Positions 1-8,900 of a DNA stretch of 31,007 nt are shown here, piece after piece. The notes under the pieces are model-generated. The model saw only the letters and a program-made list of their open reading frames with translations, made no database searches and was not told the DNA's origin. The DNA lies in the NCBI GenBank assembly GCA_002307115.1, contig DBTP01000169.1:1-31007 (forward strand), given 5' to 3'. Made by a program: the position numbers and the translations under genes. Within the stretch, counting starts at the first letter, position 1. The number at the start of each line of letters is the position of its first letter. The DNA is from Fibrobacter sp. UBA1313 (GTDB taxonomy: Bacteria > Fibrobacterota > Fibrobacteria > Fibrobacterales > Fibrobacteraceae).

Positions 1-506
1 GTTATTTCTGGGGTATTGGAAATTTTGAATTCAATCGTTTCGCCCGGCTGAAATAAAGCTTCTAAAAGTTTTGCAAAATCTTTACGCCAATCTGGGGTGG
101 GCCATGGAATGGAAAGTGCTTCAGGGTCAATGCGATGATTCTGCAAAAGTTCTAAGGACTGGGTGTCCAAGCCCATCGCGATCACTTGATCGAGAGGGAT
201 GATATTGGCCGCTATGGGTTGTACGAGTGTCTGTGTGGGCACTGCCTGTTTAGCTGCTAATGCAGACTCTTTTTCACGTTCTTTCGAACGTTTATCAGAA
301 GCGAAGGCTCGCCGAATGGTGGAGTCGGATTCCTCTTCAGAGAGGCCCTCGTCTTTTGCCTTCTCTCCCAGTTGGAAGGTCGCCTCCATGTATGTCCAAC
401 CCTCTTCTTGCGCCGCTTCAGCGGCCTTGAAAAGAGCCTCTTTAACATCATTTTTTGAATGTGTAGCTTTTAAGAATGTATCTATTATAGCGCGAGGAGA
501 TTCCAT
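1..506 (-). CDS. Unrecognised protein, 5' part only; helical N-terminus, possibly primase/replication-ATPase associated
   Basis: An open frame reads leftward from ATG at 506 to the window edge without a stop (about 168 residues visible), so the 3' end is missing. The ATG is the first start after an in-frame TGA seven codons upstream; no Shine-Dalgarno (SD) sequence precedes it. The first ~75 residues are charged and helical (GWTYMEATFQLGEKAKDEGL, then SEEESDSTIRRAFAS). This recalls the small helical domain after primase catalytic cores in phage/plasmid primase-helicases, where such a helix pair ends in a 'TIRSAF'-like motif. A linker of Ala, Lys and Gln follows, then a second block with IPWPTPDWRKDFAKLLEALF. 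The primase link is an impression from pattern only; no catalytic motif is visible. The gene lies head-to-head with the tRNA. That a real coding frame exists is likely; its function is unknown. Confidence 0.6.
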   Translation of the reverse strand, partial: MESPRAIIDTFLKATHSKNDVKEALFKAAEAAQEEGWTYMEATFQLGEKAKDEGLSEEESDSTIRRAFASDKRSKEREKESALAAKQAVPTQTLVQPIAANIIPLDQVIAMGLDTQSLELLQNHRIDPEALSIPWPTPDWRKDFAKLLEALFQPGETIEFKISNTPEI

Positions 507-604
507 AGGAGGAAATATACTTCATTTTCGAAATGCTTTTATTGAGTTTCTCTAAGCAAGCTGTTGAAAAATGATCTCTTTTAATTAAATTTGCAGACAG
601 CAGC

Positions 605-678
605 GGGCCTTTAGCTCAATCGGTTAGAGCCACGGACTCATAACCCGTCGGTTTCCGGTTCAAGTCCGGAAGGGCCCA
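605..678 (+). tRNA. tRNA with CAT anticodon, probably tRNA-Ile2 (lysidine-modified) rather than elongator tRNA-Met
   Basis: A complete cloverleaf can be folded. The acceptor stem GGGCCTT pairs with AGGGCCC (one G-U), with discriminator A678. The D stem is GCTC/GAGC. The anticodon arm has the loop CTCATAA, giving anticodon CAT, with an A-C mismatch closing the loop. The T arm is TCCGG-TTCAAGT-CCGGA. The 3' CCA is not encoded. The acceptor stem carries C4-G69 and C5-G68, described as recognition features for the lysidine synthase TilS on E. coli tRNA-Ile2, while E. coli elongator tRNA-Met has different pairs there. The opening GGGCCTTTAGCTCA also resembles Ile2 genes more than Met genes. It would then read AUA isoleucine codons after modification of C34. 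A weak promoter may lie at 564-590 (TTGAAA and TTAAAT, but only 15 bp apart). Confidence 0.93.
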
Positions 679-681
679 CTT

Positions 682-714
682 AAACCCCGTCAGTACAACT
701 ACTGGCGGGGTTTT
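682..714 (+). terminator. Rho-independent terminator of the tRNA gene
   Basis: An 11-bp stem (CCCCGTCAGTA pairing with TACTGGCGGGG, one G-U) closes a CAAC loop. It is flanked by AAA and TTTT and begins four bases after the tRNA 3' end, so the tRNA is a single-gene transcript. Confidence 0.85.
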
Positions 715-776
715 CCTTTGCTAAAATTTGCATATTTACGTTCATAGGAATTCACTTTATCAGAAGGAATATTTAT

Positions 777-998
777 ATGTCTGAAGCAAAAAAAGAAATG
801 AACGCGAAAGAAGCCATTGAACTCAGTCTTCGTGAGAAAAAAACGGTGGAGCTTTGTGATTTAGATGGAATGCAAGAAATCGCTTTGAATGCCGCTTGCG
901 ACACTTCTTGTGTGAATGAATCTACGGTGGATTATTGGGGAATGCGCGAGGGCGATGAATGGCACGTTTGTGTGCTTAACAACACTCACCAAAAGTGA
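777..998 (+). CDS. Small hypothetical protein with four cysteines (73 aa)
   Basis: A 73-residue protein preceded by a good ribosome-binding site (AGAAGGA at 762-768, 8 nt before ATG). It has no signal peptide or membrane segment. The first ~20 residues are charged and helical. The rest holds Cys27, Cys41, Cys45 and Cys65, with a C-x3-C pair (CDTSC), and a C-terminal half with aromatic-rich YWGMREGDEWHVCVL that looks like a short beta hairpin. The spacing could suit metal binding or disulphides, but I recognise no family. Its last 23 bp overlap the 3' end of the convergent gene on the other strand, and no terminator lies between them. The clean SD and sensible composition support a real gene; the function is unknown. 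Confidence 0.7.
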   Translation: MSEAKKEMNAKEAIELSLREKKTVELCDLDGMQEIALNAACDTSCVNESTVDYWGMREGDEWHVCVLNNTHQK

Positions 999-2382
999 TC
1001 AAATATTGTGAGATCGTACGGTCCCACTCATAGCGGAACCGATAAGCATTGCGTACAATGTTTTCCCAATTTTCGGGTGCTACGGCAAAAAGATCTGCTA
1101 CTTCTTTTAGTTTTCGAAGCATTTGATCTGGCGCTGCAGCATCATCTACCAGCATGGCGTTAGCATTTTTAAAGTCACCATCATAATTCGCTAGCAGGTT
1201 TGCACAGCCAACTTCCTTACCGGTCAAGGGAACTGTTCCTGCGGCGAGCGCTTTTAATACGAGTGAGGCAGAGGGTTCACGAGGATTGGCGGCAAAAAGA
1301 ATATCGGCACCCGCAAGCACCATTTTGAGCTCGTTGTCGTCTGGAGAGATGTCCATTGTGGTGATCTGGCCCGGGTTTTGACCTGCTACAGAACGATAGT
1401 ATTCTCCCTCTGAGCTATTGTGCGAAACGCCGACAATTACGAAAAAATTTAGTTTAGTGATGTCTGCGAGAATGGTCGCTAAGGTTTCAGACGTCCTGCC
1501 AGATTCTTCATCCAAGTGGCAGTACATCACCAAATGATCATCAAAATTTTTCTCAATATGAGCTTCAAGTTTTTTCCGGGCGTGTCGTTTCGCCTCTTCA
1601 ATGGGGAGGTTTGCTTCAATGTTAAAATCCCAGACAGGATAGCTCACCCCGAACTGAATTCCTTTCAATTTTTTCTCATTGCGGCATAAAAATCCACTGA
1701 GGCCACCGGGAAGGTTGCTATTGAGCATCGCCTCGCGATATCCAGGGGAAGGGAACAGGACCTTGGAAGCATAAAAAAGGCCTGCTTTCAGCAAACTGAC
1801 TTTGCCCCAAAACTCATATCCATCCATGTTAAAATCAGCCCTAGAAAGTCCTATTTTTTCAATTTCTTGTTCAGTAACGTGAAAATCGTAGGTAATGTTA
1901 TGAACTGTGAAAAAGAAAGGGAGGGTTCCGAAAAGATCTTTGTAAACACTTTTTGCGAGGGCCCCCACGAGAGCTCCACCCCAATCGTGACCACAAATCG
2001 CGATCGGTTGAAAATCAATTTCAGTGCAGTAGGTGAGTGCTGCTGAGGCTAAAAAAGAAAAACGGAGATGATTGTCAGAATAAGAATACCCCGACTCTCC
2101 GTAAATGGCTGGACGGGCAAAATACTCATCACAACGGATATAAGTGTGCAGTGAATTAGGGCTTTTCCAGACTTCGAAAGGCATGTTACGGAGGTGCTCA
2201 ATTCCACTAAAAACGCAAGAATACGCCGAAATATCCCCTAAAAGGGCCGGGTAGAATGGCGAACAGGTCAACACTTCGGTCCCCACACGAGCATAAGCCT
2301 CTGTTAGGTGGTTGACTGCGCCAGCAAGAGGACTGAGTTTGGTCCAGTCTCCAGCTTCCGGGCTAACGGCAAGGAACTTCAC
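976..2382 (-). CDS. Divergent glycogen/starch synthase-like protein (GT5 fold), probably catalytically altered
   Basis: The start is GTG at 2382, six bases after an SD GGAG; an ATG 11 codons upstream gives a tail unlike the family and lacks an SD. The 468-residue product matches GlgA length (E. coli 477) and aligns from residue 1, with Lys15 in register. GT5 hallmarks remain: DW at 133-134, TVHNITYDF (159-167), YEFWGKVSLLKAGLFYASKV (189-208) and REP...GTVP (368-385). However, the ADP-glucose loop KTGGL is KLSPL here, the SRLxxQKG segment (R300 and K305 in E. coli) reads CHLDEESG at 288-295, and the TGGL near the C-terminus reads KEVGC. GlgA makes alpha-1,4-glucan from ADP-glucose; loss of these residues suggests a changed donor, a regulatory role or no activity. 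It is transcribed divergently from the lipoprotein gene. Confidence 0.8.
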   Translation of the reverse strand: MKFLAVSPEAGDWTKLSPLAGAVNHLTEAYARVGTEVLTCSPFYPALLGDISAYSCVFSGIEHLRNMPFEVWKSPNSLHTYIRCDEYFARPAIYGESGYSYSDNHLRFSFLASAALTYCTEIDFQPIAICGHDWGGALVGALAKSVYKDLFGTLPFFFTVHNITYDFHVTEQEIEKIGLSRADFNMDGYEFWGKVSLLKAGLFYASKVLFPSPGYREAMLNSNLPGGLSGFLCRNEKKLKGIQFGVSYPVWDFNIEANLPIEEAKRHARKKLEAHIEKNFDDHLVMYCHLDEESGRTSETLATILADITKLNFFVIVGVSHNSSEGEYYRSVAGQNPGQITTMDISPDDNELKMVLAGADILFAANPREPSASLVLKALAAGTVPLTGKEVGCANLLANYDGDFKNANAMLVDDAAAPDQMLRKLKEVADLFAVAPENWENIVRNAYRFRYEWDRTISQYLITFGECC

Positions 2383-2420
2383 AAAAAACTCCAAAAAAAA
2401 ATTTACCTTCGGCAAAGGCT

Positions 2421-2464
2421 TCTATACAAAGATATTTAATTAAATTACTTAGTGATAGTATAAT
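2421..2464. promoter_or_regulatory. Back-to-back promoter region for the GT5-like gene (-) and the lipoprotein gene (+)
   Basis: A perfect TATAAT at 2459-2464 faces right, placing transcription start near 2471 and a ~34-nt leader before the lipoprotein ATG. TATAGA (reverse complement of 2421-2426) faces left, giving a ~32-nt leader before GTG 2382. No convincing -35 box is visible for either. The segment between them is very AT-rich. Confidence 0.45.
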
Positions 2465-2504
2465 TGCCTGTTTTTTACGGAGCAACAACAAAAAGGGACG
2501 AATG

Positions 2505-3554
2505 ATGAAAACAATGCTACTAGTGGTAATTACTGGGGCCATGATCATCCTTTCTGGATGCAAAGGAACCAACGAAAAACGTGGTGATGAACATCTTAAG
2601 GAGGGTCGTTACCGCAATGCCATCAATTCTTACTTGGAAGCAAAGAGTAATGGCAACGTTTCTACAGATTTTTATGATAATTTCTGCCTCGCTTTGGTAA
2701 AAGCGGCTGAAATGGAGAGCAAAAAAGATCCGAACAGCAGTTTACTGAGCGGTTATTTTTCGCAGACCATGAAAAATTTGGATAAGGTGGTCAAGCCTGA
2801 AACTGCTCAAGAGATTGCTATTTCCATGGCAACCGTTGGTAAAGCTCAAGCGGCTGTGGATGGGGACTTGGGGACTACTTTGGATGGTTTTACTAAGATC
2901 GACTCCGCTCTTGCCGTTGTGAAGCGTACGGGGGGTGCTGAGGCTCCAATCAAAGCTATTCGCACAGAAGCTGAAAATGCTTATGTCGCTCGCGTAATGC
3001 CTGAAGTTTTGCAAGAAGAAGACGTGGTGGTTCGTGAATATCACCTCCTTAAAATTGCTTTGATTGCTCCAGAAAATGAACAATTGAAGCGCGAACTCAA
3101 CAAGAGCCGTCTTGCTACTCGCGGTTATTTCTTGATTTTCGGTGAAAATCTTGGCGAAAAGGCTTCTACTCTTGTTGACAAGTGGGGTTATGTGATGGGA
3201 TTCCCTTCAATCAACATTACCTCCACAAGTCTTACGGGTGAAATTCAGTTCTGGGCCTCTACAGGAAATAACACTGAATTAGAGGTCGAAAAGATTAAGC
3301 TCGTTTCTACCCGTGGTGATGAAGTTCTTGCGAAGCAGGTGGGTAATGGCTGGTGCGAAGCCGAAGTCATCGTTGGCAAGAAAGAAAATGCGAAGATTGA
3401 AAAGAAGAAGACTCCTTTTAAAGGCAAAGGCAAGCTCATGAATGAGTTCCAATGTTCTGCTAATGTATCTTTCTCATTCCCACAAGGTTTCATTCCTGAC
3501 TATGTGGAATACAAGGATCAGTACGGTTGGGGTCGCAAATATTTGGGCCAGTAA
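2505..3554 (+). CDS. Lipoprotein with a TPR-like N-terminal helix pair
   Basis: The 349-residue product starts with a short basic n-region, a hydrophobic stretch and the lipobox LSGC, so it should be exported, cut by signal peptidase II and lipid-anchored at the cysteine (about residue 18). Two adjacent ATGs exist (2502, 2505); AGGGA at 2494-2498 is better spaced for 2505. After the anchor, GDEHLKEGRYRNAINSYLEA is a typical TPR-type helix A/B with the small-residue positions in place. Further helices follow to about residue 190, and the last ~130 residues look beta-rich and lysine-rich (charged stretch KKENAKIEKKKTPF). I do not recognise the C-terminal part. TPR-bearing lipoproteins often act as scaffolds in envelope complexes, but the partner here is unknown. 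The gene is monocistronic, with its own promoter and terminator. Confidence 0.85.
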   Translation: MKTMLLVVITGAMIILSGCKGTNEKRGDEHLKEGRYRNAINSYLEAKSNGNVSTDFYDNFCLALVKAAEMESKKDPNSSLLSGYFSQTMKNLDKVVKPETAQEIAISMATVGKAQAAVDGDLGTTLDGFTKIDSALAVVKRTGGAEAPIKAIRTEAENAYVARVMPEVLQEEDVVVREYHLLKIALIAPENEQLKRELNKSRLATRGYFLIFGENLGEKASTLVDKWGYVMGFPSINITSTSLTGEIQFWASTGNNTELEVEKIKLVSTRGDEVLAKQVGNGWCEAEVIVGKKENAKIEKKKTPFKGKGKLMNEFQCSANVSFSFPQGFIPDYVEYKDQYGWGRKYLGQ

Positions 3555-3588
3555 TACTAGGTTTAAATAAGTTTTTGAGTTAGAATTG

Positions 3589-3619
3589 AAAAAGTCTGTC
3601 TTAGGGCAGGCTTTTTTTT
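3589..3619 (+). terminator. Rho-independent terminator after the lipoprotein gene
   Basis: AAAAAGTCTGTC pairs with GGCAGGCTTTTT around a TTAG loop (12 bp, two G-U pairs), followed by a run of T's. A TTG at 3618 lies inside this T-run, which argues against using it as the start of the next gene. Confidence 0.8.
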
Positions 3620-3647
3620 GTGGGTAAAATTTTTAGGTTATAAGATA

Positions 3648-4337
3648 ATGGCACCGGAAGCAATTAAATCTTTGTTAATGACTTGGGCTGAACCTCAATT
3701 TAGGGCGTTTAGCATGTCCTTGATGCCTGGGGTGAGTCATGTTTTGGGGGTGCGATTACCGAAATTGCGTAAACTCGCTCGAGAGTTAGCCCGCGGTGAT
3801 GTGGATCGGTATCTCCAAGAGGCGAGTGATGCTACGTTTGAAGAGATTATGCTACAGGGAATGGTCATTGGTTATGCTGCGAACGATTTGCCAAAAACTT
3901 TGGCCCGCATACAAAAGTTTGTTCCCAAAATGGACAACTGGTCTGTATGTGATAGCTTTTGTGGAACGCTAAAATTTGTTGAAAAAAATCGTTCATTTTT
4001 CTTGCGCTTTTTATCCCCTTATTTTAAAAGCAAAGAGGAATATGACGTTCGTTTTGCTATAGTGATTGGCCTCAATTACTATAGAGTGCCTGAGTATATT
4101 GACGTTCTTCTTCAAAAATTGAGGCGGGTGAAGCATAAAGGCTATTATGCCCAAATGGCACTCGCTTGGGCACTTTCTATGGCGTATATCAAATTTCCGC
4201 AAGAGACAGAAAAAATTTTGATATCAGAGAATGCTTTCGATGATTTTGTCTTTAATAAGACAATTCAGAAAATTTGCGAATCTCGACAGGTAGATACTCA
4301 GGAGAAAATGCGGCTTCGCGGTTTAACTCGAAAGTAA
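3648..4337 (+). CDS. DNA alkylation repair enzyme, AlkD-like DNA glycosylase
   Basis: The ATG at 3648 is chosen over the TTG at 3618, which lies in the terminator; a weak AGG sits 11 nt upstream. The 229 residues form an all-helical HEAT-like repeat protein of the AlkD family, which excises positively charged N3- and N7-alkylated purines without base flipping. Family motifs are in order: GVRLPKLRKLA (34-44), DNWSVCDSFC (96-105) with Trp98 and Asp102 in the W-x3-D arrangement matching the catalytic W109/D113 of Bacillus cereus AlkD, YYAQMALAWALSMAYIKFP (166-184) containing a third conserved Trp, and the C-terminal NKTIQKICESRQV. The gene converges on recD with 24 bp between stops and no strong terminator. 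It may work on the same lesions that recruit RecBCD, but no regulatory link is visible. Confidence 0.88.
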   Translation: MAPEAIKSLLMTWAEPQFRAFSMSLMPGVSHVLGVRLPKLRKLARELARGDVDRYLQEASDATFEEIMLQGMVIGYAANDLPKTLARIQKFVPKMDNWSVCDSFCGTLKFVEKNRSFFLRFLSPYFKSKEEYDVRFAIVIGLNYYRVPEYIDVLLQKLRRVKHKGYYAQMALAWALSMAYIKFPQETEKILISENAFDDFVFNKTIQKICESRQVDTQEKMRLRGLTRK

Positions 4338-4361
4338 AGAGATCAAAGGGCTTTGGCTTTT

Positions 4362-5993
4362 TTAGTCCGCAAGACCAGTATTTCGTTTTTCTTTTTGTTG
4401 GGCCGCGAGTTTGATATTTTCTCTGGAGGCGATAATTTTACAGCCTGATTTTGCGCGGGTAATCCCTGTATAGAGAATTTGTCGTGTGAGCAAGGGATGT
4501 TCTGCTTTTGTGGGAAGCACCACCCAAACATTTTCAAATTCTGAACCTTGCGATTTGTGGATGGTAATGGCAAAGGCCGTTTCCCAATCATCTTCCGCGA
4601 AGATTCCGAGAGAAAAAATTTCAAATCCGTTGGGGCGCTGGAATAATGCCATCATTTTGTCTGCACTTTTGAGCGCAATGCCCGTATCCCCATTGTAAAG
4701 TGCATACGGATAAAGATTTTTGGTGATCATCATGAGTATGTCGCCCAGCTTTTCGCGGAGGCGCTCATTGAGAGTAATACTTCCTTGAGACCCTACGCGC
4801 TCTGCACAAAGGATGCGGGCTTTGGTAACTACTTTCCATGCTTCAGTACATAATGGATATAGAGGAGATTCTTGTGTGATGAATCGACCTTCCATGGCAC
4901 CTAGTTTTTCGCTTAAATTTTGCAACCGTGTTGTGACATCATTCCCGAAATTTTCCTGAATCCAGGTATCGATGAGAGTATCCCATTGTGGATGCTCGAT
5001 GAGCCAAAGTTCCGTTCCAGTGATTTCGATACTACCCAGGTTCACTTGGCGGGCGAGTTCCCCAATTTCTTTTGAAGAACGGAACGATTGATCTAAATGG
5101 ACGCGGTGCTTACTGATATGGCCTAGAAGATCTCCGAGAACGGCACCTGCATCTACAGAGGGTAACTGATTTTCATCTCCGAGGAGGAAGAGTCGAGCCT
5201 CTACGGGGATCGCTTTCAGGAGACTCGCAAAGGTATTGATGTCAATCATGCTTGCTTCATCAATAATAAAAACGCTATCCATCGGGAGCTGATTTTTTTC
5301 GTTGTAGGTAAATGTGTTGGTTTGAGGCTGATATCCCAATAAACGATGGATTGTTTGTCCTTGGAGTTTTTGAATTATTTGAGCCGTGGGAACATTCCAT
5401 TTTTGGAGGCTTTGAACGAGGCTTTCTTGCATGCGGGAGGCCGCTTTGCCGCTAGGTGCCGCTAAATGAATTTTGATGTTGGGGGTGATTTCCAATAGTT
5501 TGCGTAAAATGTGAAAAACAACGGTGGTTTTGCCTGTGCCTGGCCCACCGGTAATAATCAGATTTTGATGAACGCCGCGGATCACCGCTTCGGCTTGTTT
5601 GTCCGCAAGGTGATAGTCCTTGCAGAGTGTGGTTTTTTCTGCATTAAGGTTGGGGAATGGTGAAGATTCCGTCTTAGGAAAAAGGAGTGGAATTCTTTCC
5701 AGTATTTCTTTTTTTGCGAGAAAATATTTTTGAATATAGAGACAGTTGTCTCCGATGACGAAGGGCTTTTCTGGGTTTTGTGTATCGGTGGTGATGATCG
5801 CTGGGTAATTTCCGGCGAGTATTTCTTTGCCCGCTTCTGTCAAAGGGTCAAGCGCGATGCGCGTATCTCCACGGCGATTTTGTGCGAGAAGAGAGAATAG
5901 AAATTCCTCTGCCGACAGAGATAAATTCGGTTGAAATTCTTTGAGCATGTCAATGAGACACTTGTCTAACGGATGTACTCGTTCTTTTGTCAT
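4362..5993 (-). CDS. recD: Exodeoxyribonuclease V alpha subunit RecD (5'-3' helicase)
   Basis: RecD is the fast 5'-to-3' SF1B helicase motor of the RecBCD end-resection complex. The start is ATG 5993, which overlaps the recB stop as ATGA, with GAGG about 8 nt upstream inside recB; longer frames are read-back into recB. The 543-residue product has an N-terminal RecB-interaction region, Walker A GGPGTGKTT (149-157), SGKAASRM (motif Ia, 181-188), Walker B VFIIDEASMID (241-251), GDENQLPSVDAGAVLGDL (motif III), ITIHKSQGSEFENVWVVLP (motif V) and LYTGITRAK (motif VI). All helicase motifs look intact, and the length is somewhat short of the E. coli protein (608). It is the last gene of recC-recB-recD. 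Confidence 0.96.
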   Translation of the reverse strand: MTKERVHPLDKCLIDMLKEFQPNLSLSAEEFLFSLLAQNRRGDTRIALDPLTEAGKEILAGNYPAIITTDTQNPEKPFVIGDNCLYIQKYFLAKKEILERIPLLFPKTESSPFPNLNAEKTTLCKDYHLADKQAEAVIRGVHQNLIITGGPGTGKTTVVFHILRKLLEITPNIKIHLAAPSGKAASRMQESLVQSLQKWNVPTAQIIQKLQGQTIHRLLGYQPQTNTFTYNEKNQLPMDSVFIIDEASMIDINTFASLLKAIPVEARLFLLGDENQLPSVDAGAVLGDLLGHISKHRVHLDQSFRSSKEIGELARQVNLGSIEITGTELWLIEHPQWDTLIDTWIQENFGNDVTTRLQNLSEKLGAMEGRFITQESPLYPLCTEAWKVVTKARILCAERVGSQGSITLNERLREKLGDILMMITKNLYPYALYNGDTGIALKSADKMMALFQRPNGFEIFSLGIFAEDDWETAFAITIHKSQGSEFENVWVVLPTKAEHPLLTRQILYTGITRAKSGCKIIASRENIKLAAQQKEKRNTGLAD

Positions 5994-8900
5994 GAGTGAA
6001 GCCTCGACAATACTTCTTTTTGGACATCTTCTTGGAGCTTTTGATAGCTTTCGTAGCGAGAGATGGAAAATCCGAGGGACGTCCCTGCGTGGCACCCGCG
6101 CACATAGGCGTAATAAACGCCGCCGAACTCTTCATCAAAGAGTTTCGCTTTACCTACGCTGTCATGGATTCCACGGAGACTGGCGAGCCATTCGATAACG
6201 ACGTAAGCGTAAAGAGCTCGCTGAATATTGTAATTATTTTCCTTCATACTAATTTCAATACTTTTGGAGTCATAGCTTTCGATTTTGTTGGATTTCCAAT
6301 CTAAGAGGCACCACCGCATTTTGCCTTGGTCATCTTTAATTCTAAAGAGCAAGTCGATAAAGCCATTCATGAACCAATCGATTTTTTCGGTTTTGTTGAA
6401 TTGCATTTCATGGCAACGATCACAGGCAGGGATTTCGCCTAATACAAAAGAGGATGCTGAATTTCCTTCCCAGATTTTGGGGAGCTTCGCGCGCAATGTA
6501 TGAGAAATGAGGGTTGCTGTTTGAGCGATGAGAGTGGGGGAGCTTTCAATTCCATTGGCTTGGAGTTGTTGTGCGATGCGTTCTTGAATTTTTAAAGAGG
6601 TTTTTTCTTCCATCCCTTCACGAAAATCAATTACTTCCAAGACTTCATGGATGGCGTTTCCGATTTGGCTTCCCTTGGGGTAATCGGCATCGTCAAAGCA
6701 GGGGGGAACTATTTCGATTTCAGGAATTGTGGGTGCGATGGGTTCTGGCGTTGGGAGTACTTCTTCGGCTTTGTCGTTGCGTCCCTCTGCGTTGCTATGG
6801 CTTTTGCCGTGAGCGATTTTGCTGTATGAGGTAGAAAGGGAATAAAGTTTTTGAGGACGATTATTTTTTATGTCGTTTAACTTTTCGAGGAGTGCATTTT
6901 TTTGCTTTTTGAGATCAAAAAGTGAGGACTCTTCAAGGGCTTCTTTTTGAATTTGATGTTTTCGATAATTTTCAAAAATGTGGTTTGCCCTCTCTGGAGT
7001 TTCAATACTACGGAGCTCGCAATATTCGCTTTTATTTTTGAGGGCATCAAGCGCTTTGCCGAGGAATTTTCCATAAGGACTGAACTTTGTGGCGCTATTA
7101 TTTCTGGTTTGTGGAAATTGTGGCATCAAAAGAAGATGTTCCGCGCGAGTGAGGGCGACATAAAAAAGGCGTTTCCATTCAGCAACATCTTCCATCGCAT
7201 TTTTTTCTTTTGCCTTGGTTCCTTGCTTCGTTGTGTAATCACCATCCAGAGTGAGGATGCGCTGGGTGCTTTCTGCTTCGGAGAATGTGTAAATGTCTTG
7301 GTGGAGAAGCCCTTCCCCATTGCCACCGACGAGAACCACAATCGGAAATTGAAGTCCTTTAGATGCGTGAATTGTCATGACTTGGATGACTTCTGAATCG
7401 GTTTCGGTGGCGATAAAATCACCGTCTTCTGTGGCTATTTCCTCAATCCCATTTCGCAGATTGTCGAGATGCCTTGCCATGGAAGAAAGAGAAATACTTT
7501 GTTGGCAAAGAACTTCTACGATGTAATCTCCGATTTGGCGGAACTTCGCAAGTTCCTGCATCGTCTCGGGATGGAATAGCGTTTGCTCAATTTCGCTCTT
7601 TTCCAAAATGGAATGGATAAGACGGGGCCATTCACGGCGCTCGGCCTTTTCTCGCCAGTAGGTGAGGCATTCTGTGAAATGAGTATTGCGCGCATTTTCA
7701 AAGTCGAAAACTTCTGCGTCTTCAAAAGAATAATTGAAAAAACGTGTGAGGAGCGCGGCCCGCAATTTTTTCTGATCGTTGTTCTTGGCATCAATCGCTT
7801 GGAGGAGAGCGATCCAGTGAGCGCATTCGCTATCAGAGAAGAGCCCGGTGTCTTTATAGCGGGTAAAGGGAATTCCATTTTTGCGGAATAGAGCCTCTAT
7901 GCAGTTCATCTCTTTGCGGTTGCGAGCGAGGACTGCAATGTCTGAGAACTTAACGTTGCGAAGCGTAAACTTTTCATCGCCCGCTTTTTCAGGAATTTGT
8001 AACGCCGTTTTCCCATTGTCACCCAGCACAAAGCATTGCTTTATTTGCTCCAAGCACCAAAGAGCGTGAGTGAAAGGGGACACAATATCGGGTGTGATCC
8101 AAATAGGCTTGATGCTTTTCCCTTTGAATGTCGCTTGATAACTATCGCTAGTTTTGCCTACTTCTGAATTCTGAAAAGGAATGTCACCTTCTTTAGAGAA
8201 CCAAACGGATGCGTTTTCGGGTGCGGTAAAGAGTGTATTACAAGCGGCGATCATCATTTTAGAAGATCGGTAATTCTTAGGAAGGCGATAACCTTCTCCC
8301 TCTCGCTTTTTATAGTTTGCAATTTCTTGGAGTGCTCTTTGGTAAACGGCGAGATTCGCCCCTTGAAAAGCGTAAATGGATTGTTTCGGGTCACCGACAA
8401 CGAATAGGCAATTATGCTCAGATTCCAAAAAAATATGCTTAAATATACTCCATTGTATTTCATTCGTATCCTGAAATTCATCAATGATACCATAGCGATA
8501 ATGTTTGCGTAGAACTTCTAAAAGAGGGTTCTTTGTAGTCGACTTGAGCGCGGAATAAAGGGAAATAATCAAATCGTCAAAAGAAAGAACACTGTTTTCT
8601 TTTTTGTACGTTTGAAAACGAGCGTAGATTTTATCTGCTTCGGAAGCGAGGAAATGATTGCCGAGGCGCTTCGCGATTTGCTTGTGAAAATCATTTTCAC
8701 TGTAATCGTAGATTTTGAGGTCGCAAAAACATTGAGCCAGCGTTGGATTACTTTCTGCTGCTTTTTCAATTTTTTTAGGCCCCAGTTTTCCACTGAAAGG
8801 AGTTTTCTTTTCACCGGCTTTATATTTTTCAAGGGCTTCTTGAAAATCTTGGTAATCTTTGTTTCCGAGAACAGATTTCGAGGCCGCGAGCTTGGTTTCG

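Noticed and set aside
199..555. 118-codon + strand frame at the left end
   Set aside because: It is antisense to the edge gene read from 506, which has the better amino-acid pattern and runs through the window edge.
4338..4362. Possible terminator hairpin (TCAAA-GGGC-TTTGG then GCTTTTTT) between the AlkD-like gene and recD
   Set aside because: Stem of only 4-5 weak pairs; not strong enough to report as a terminator.
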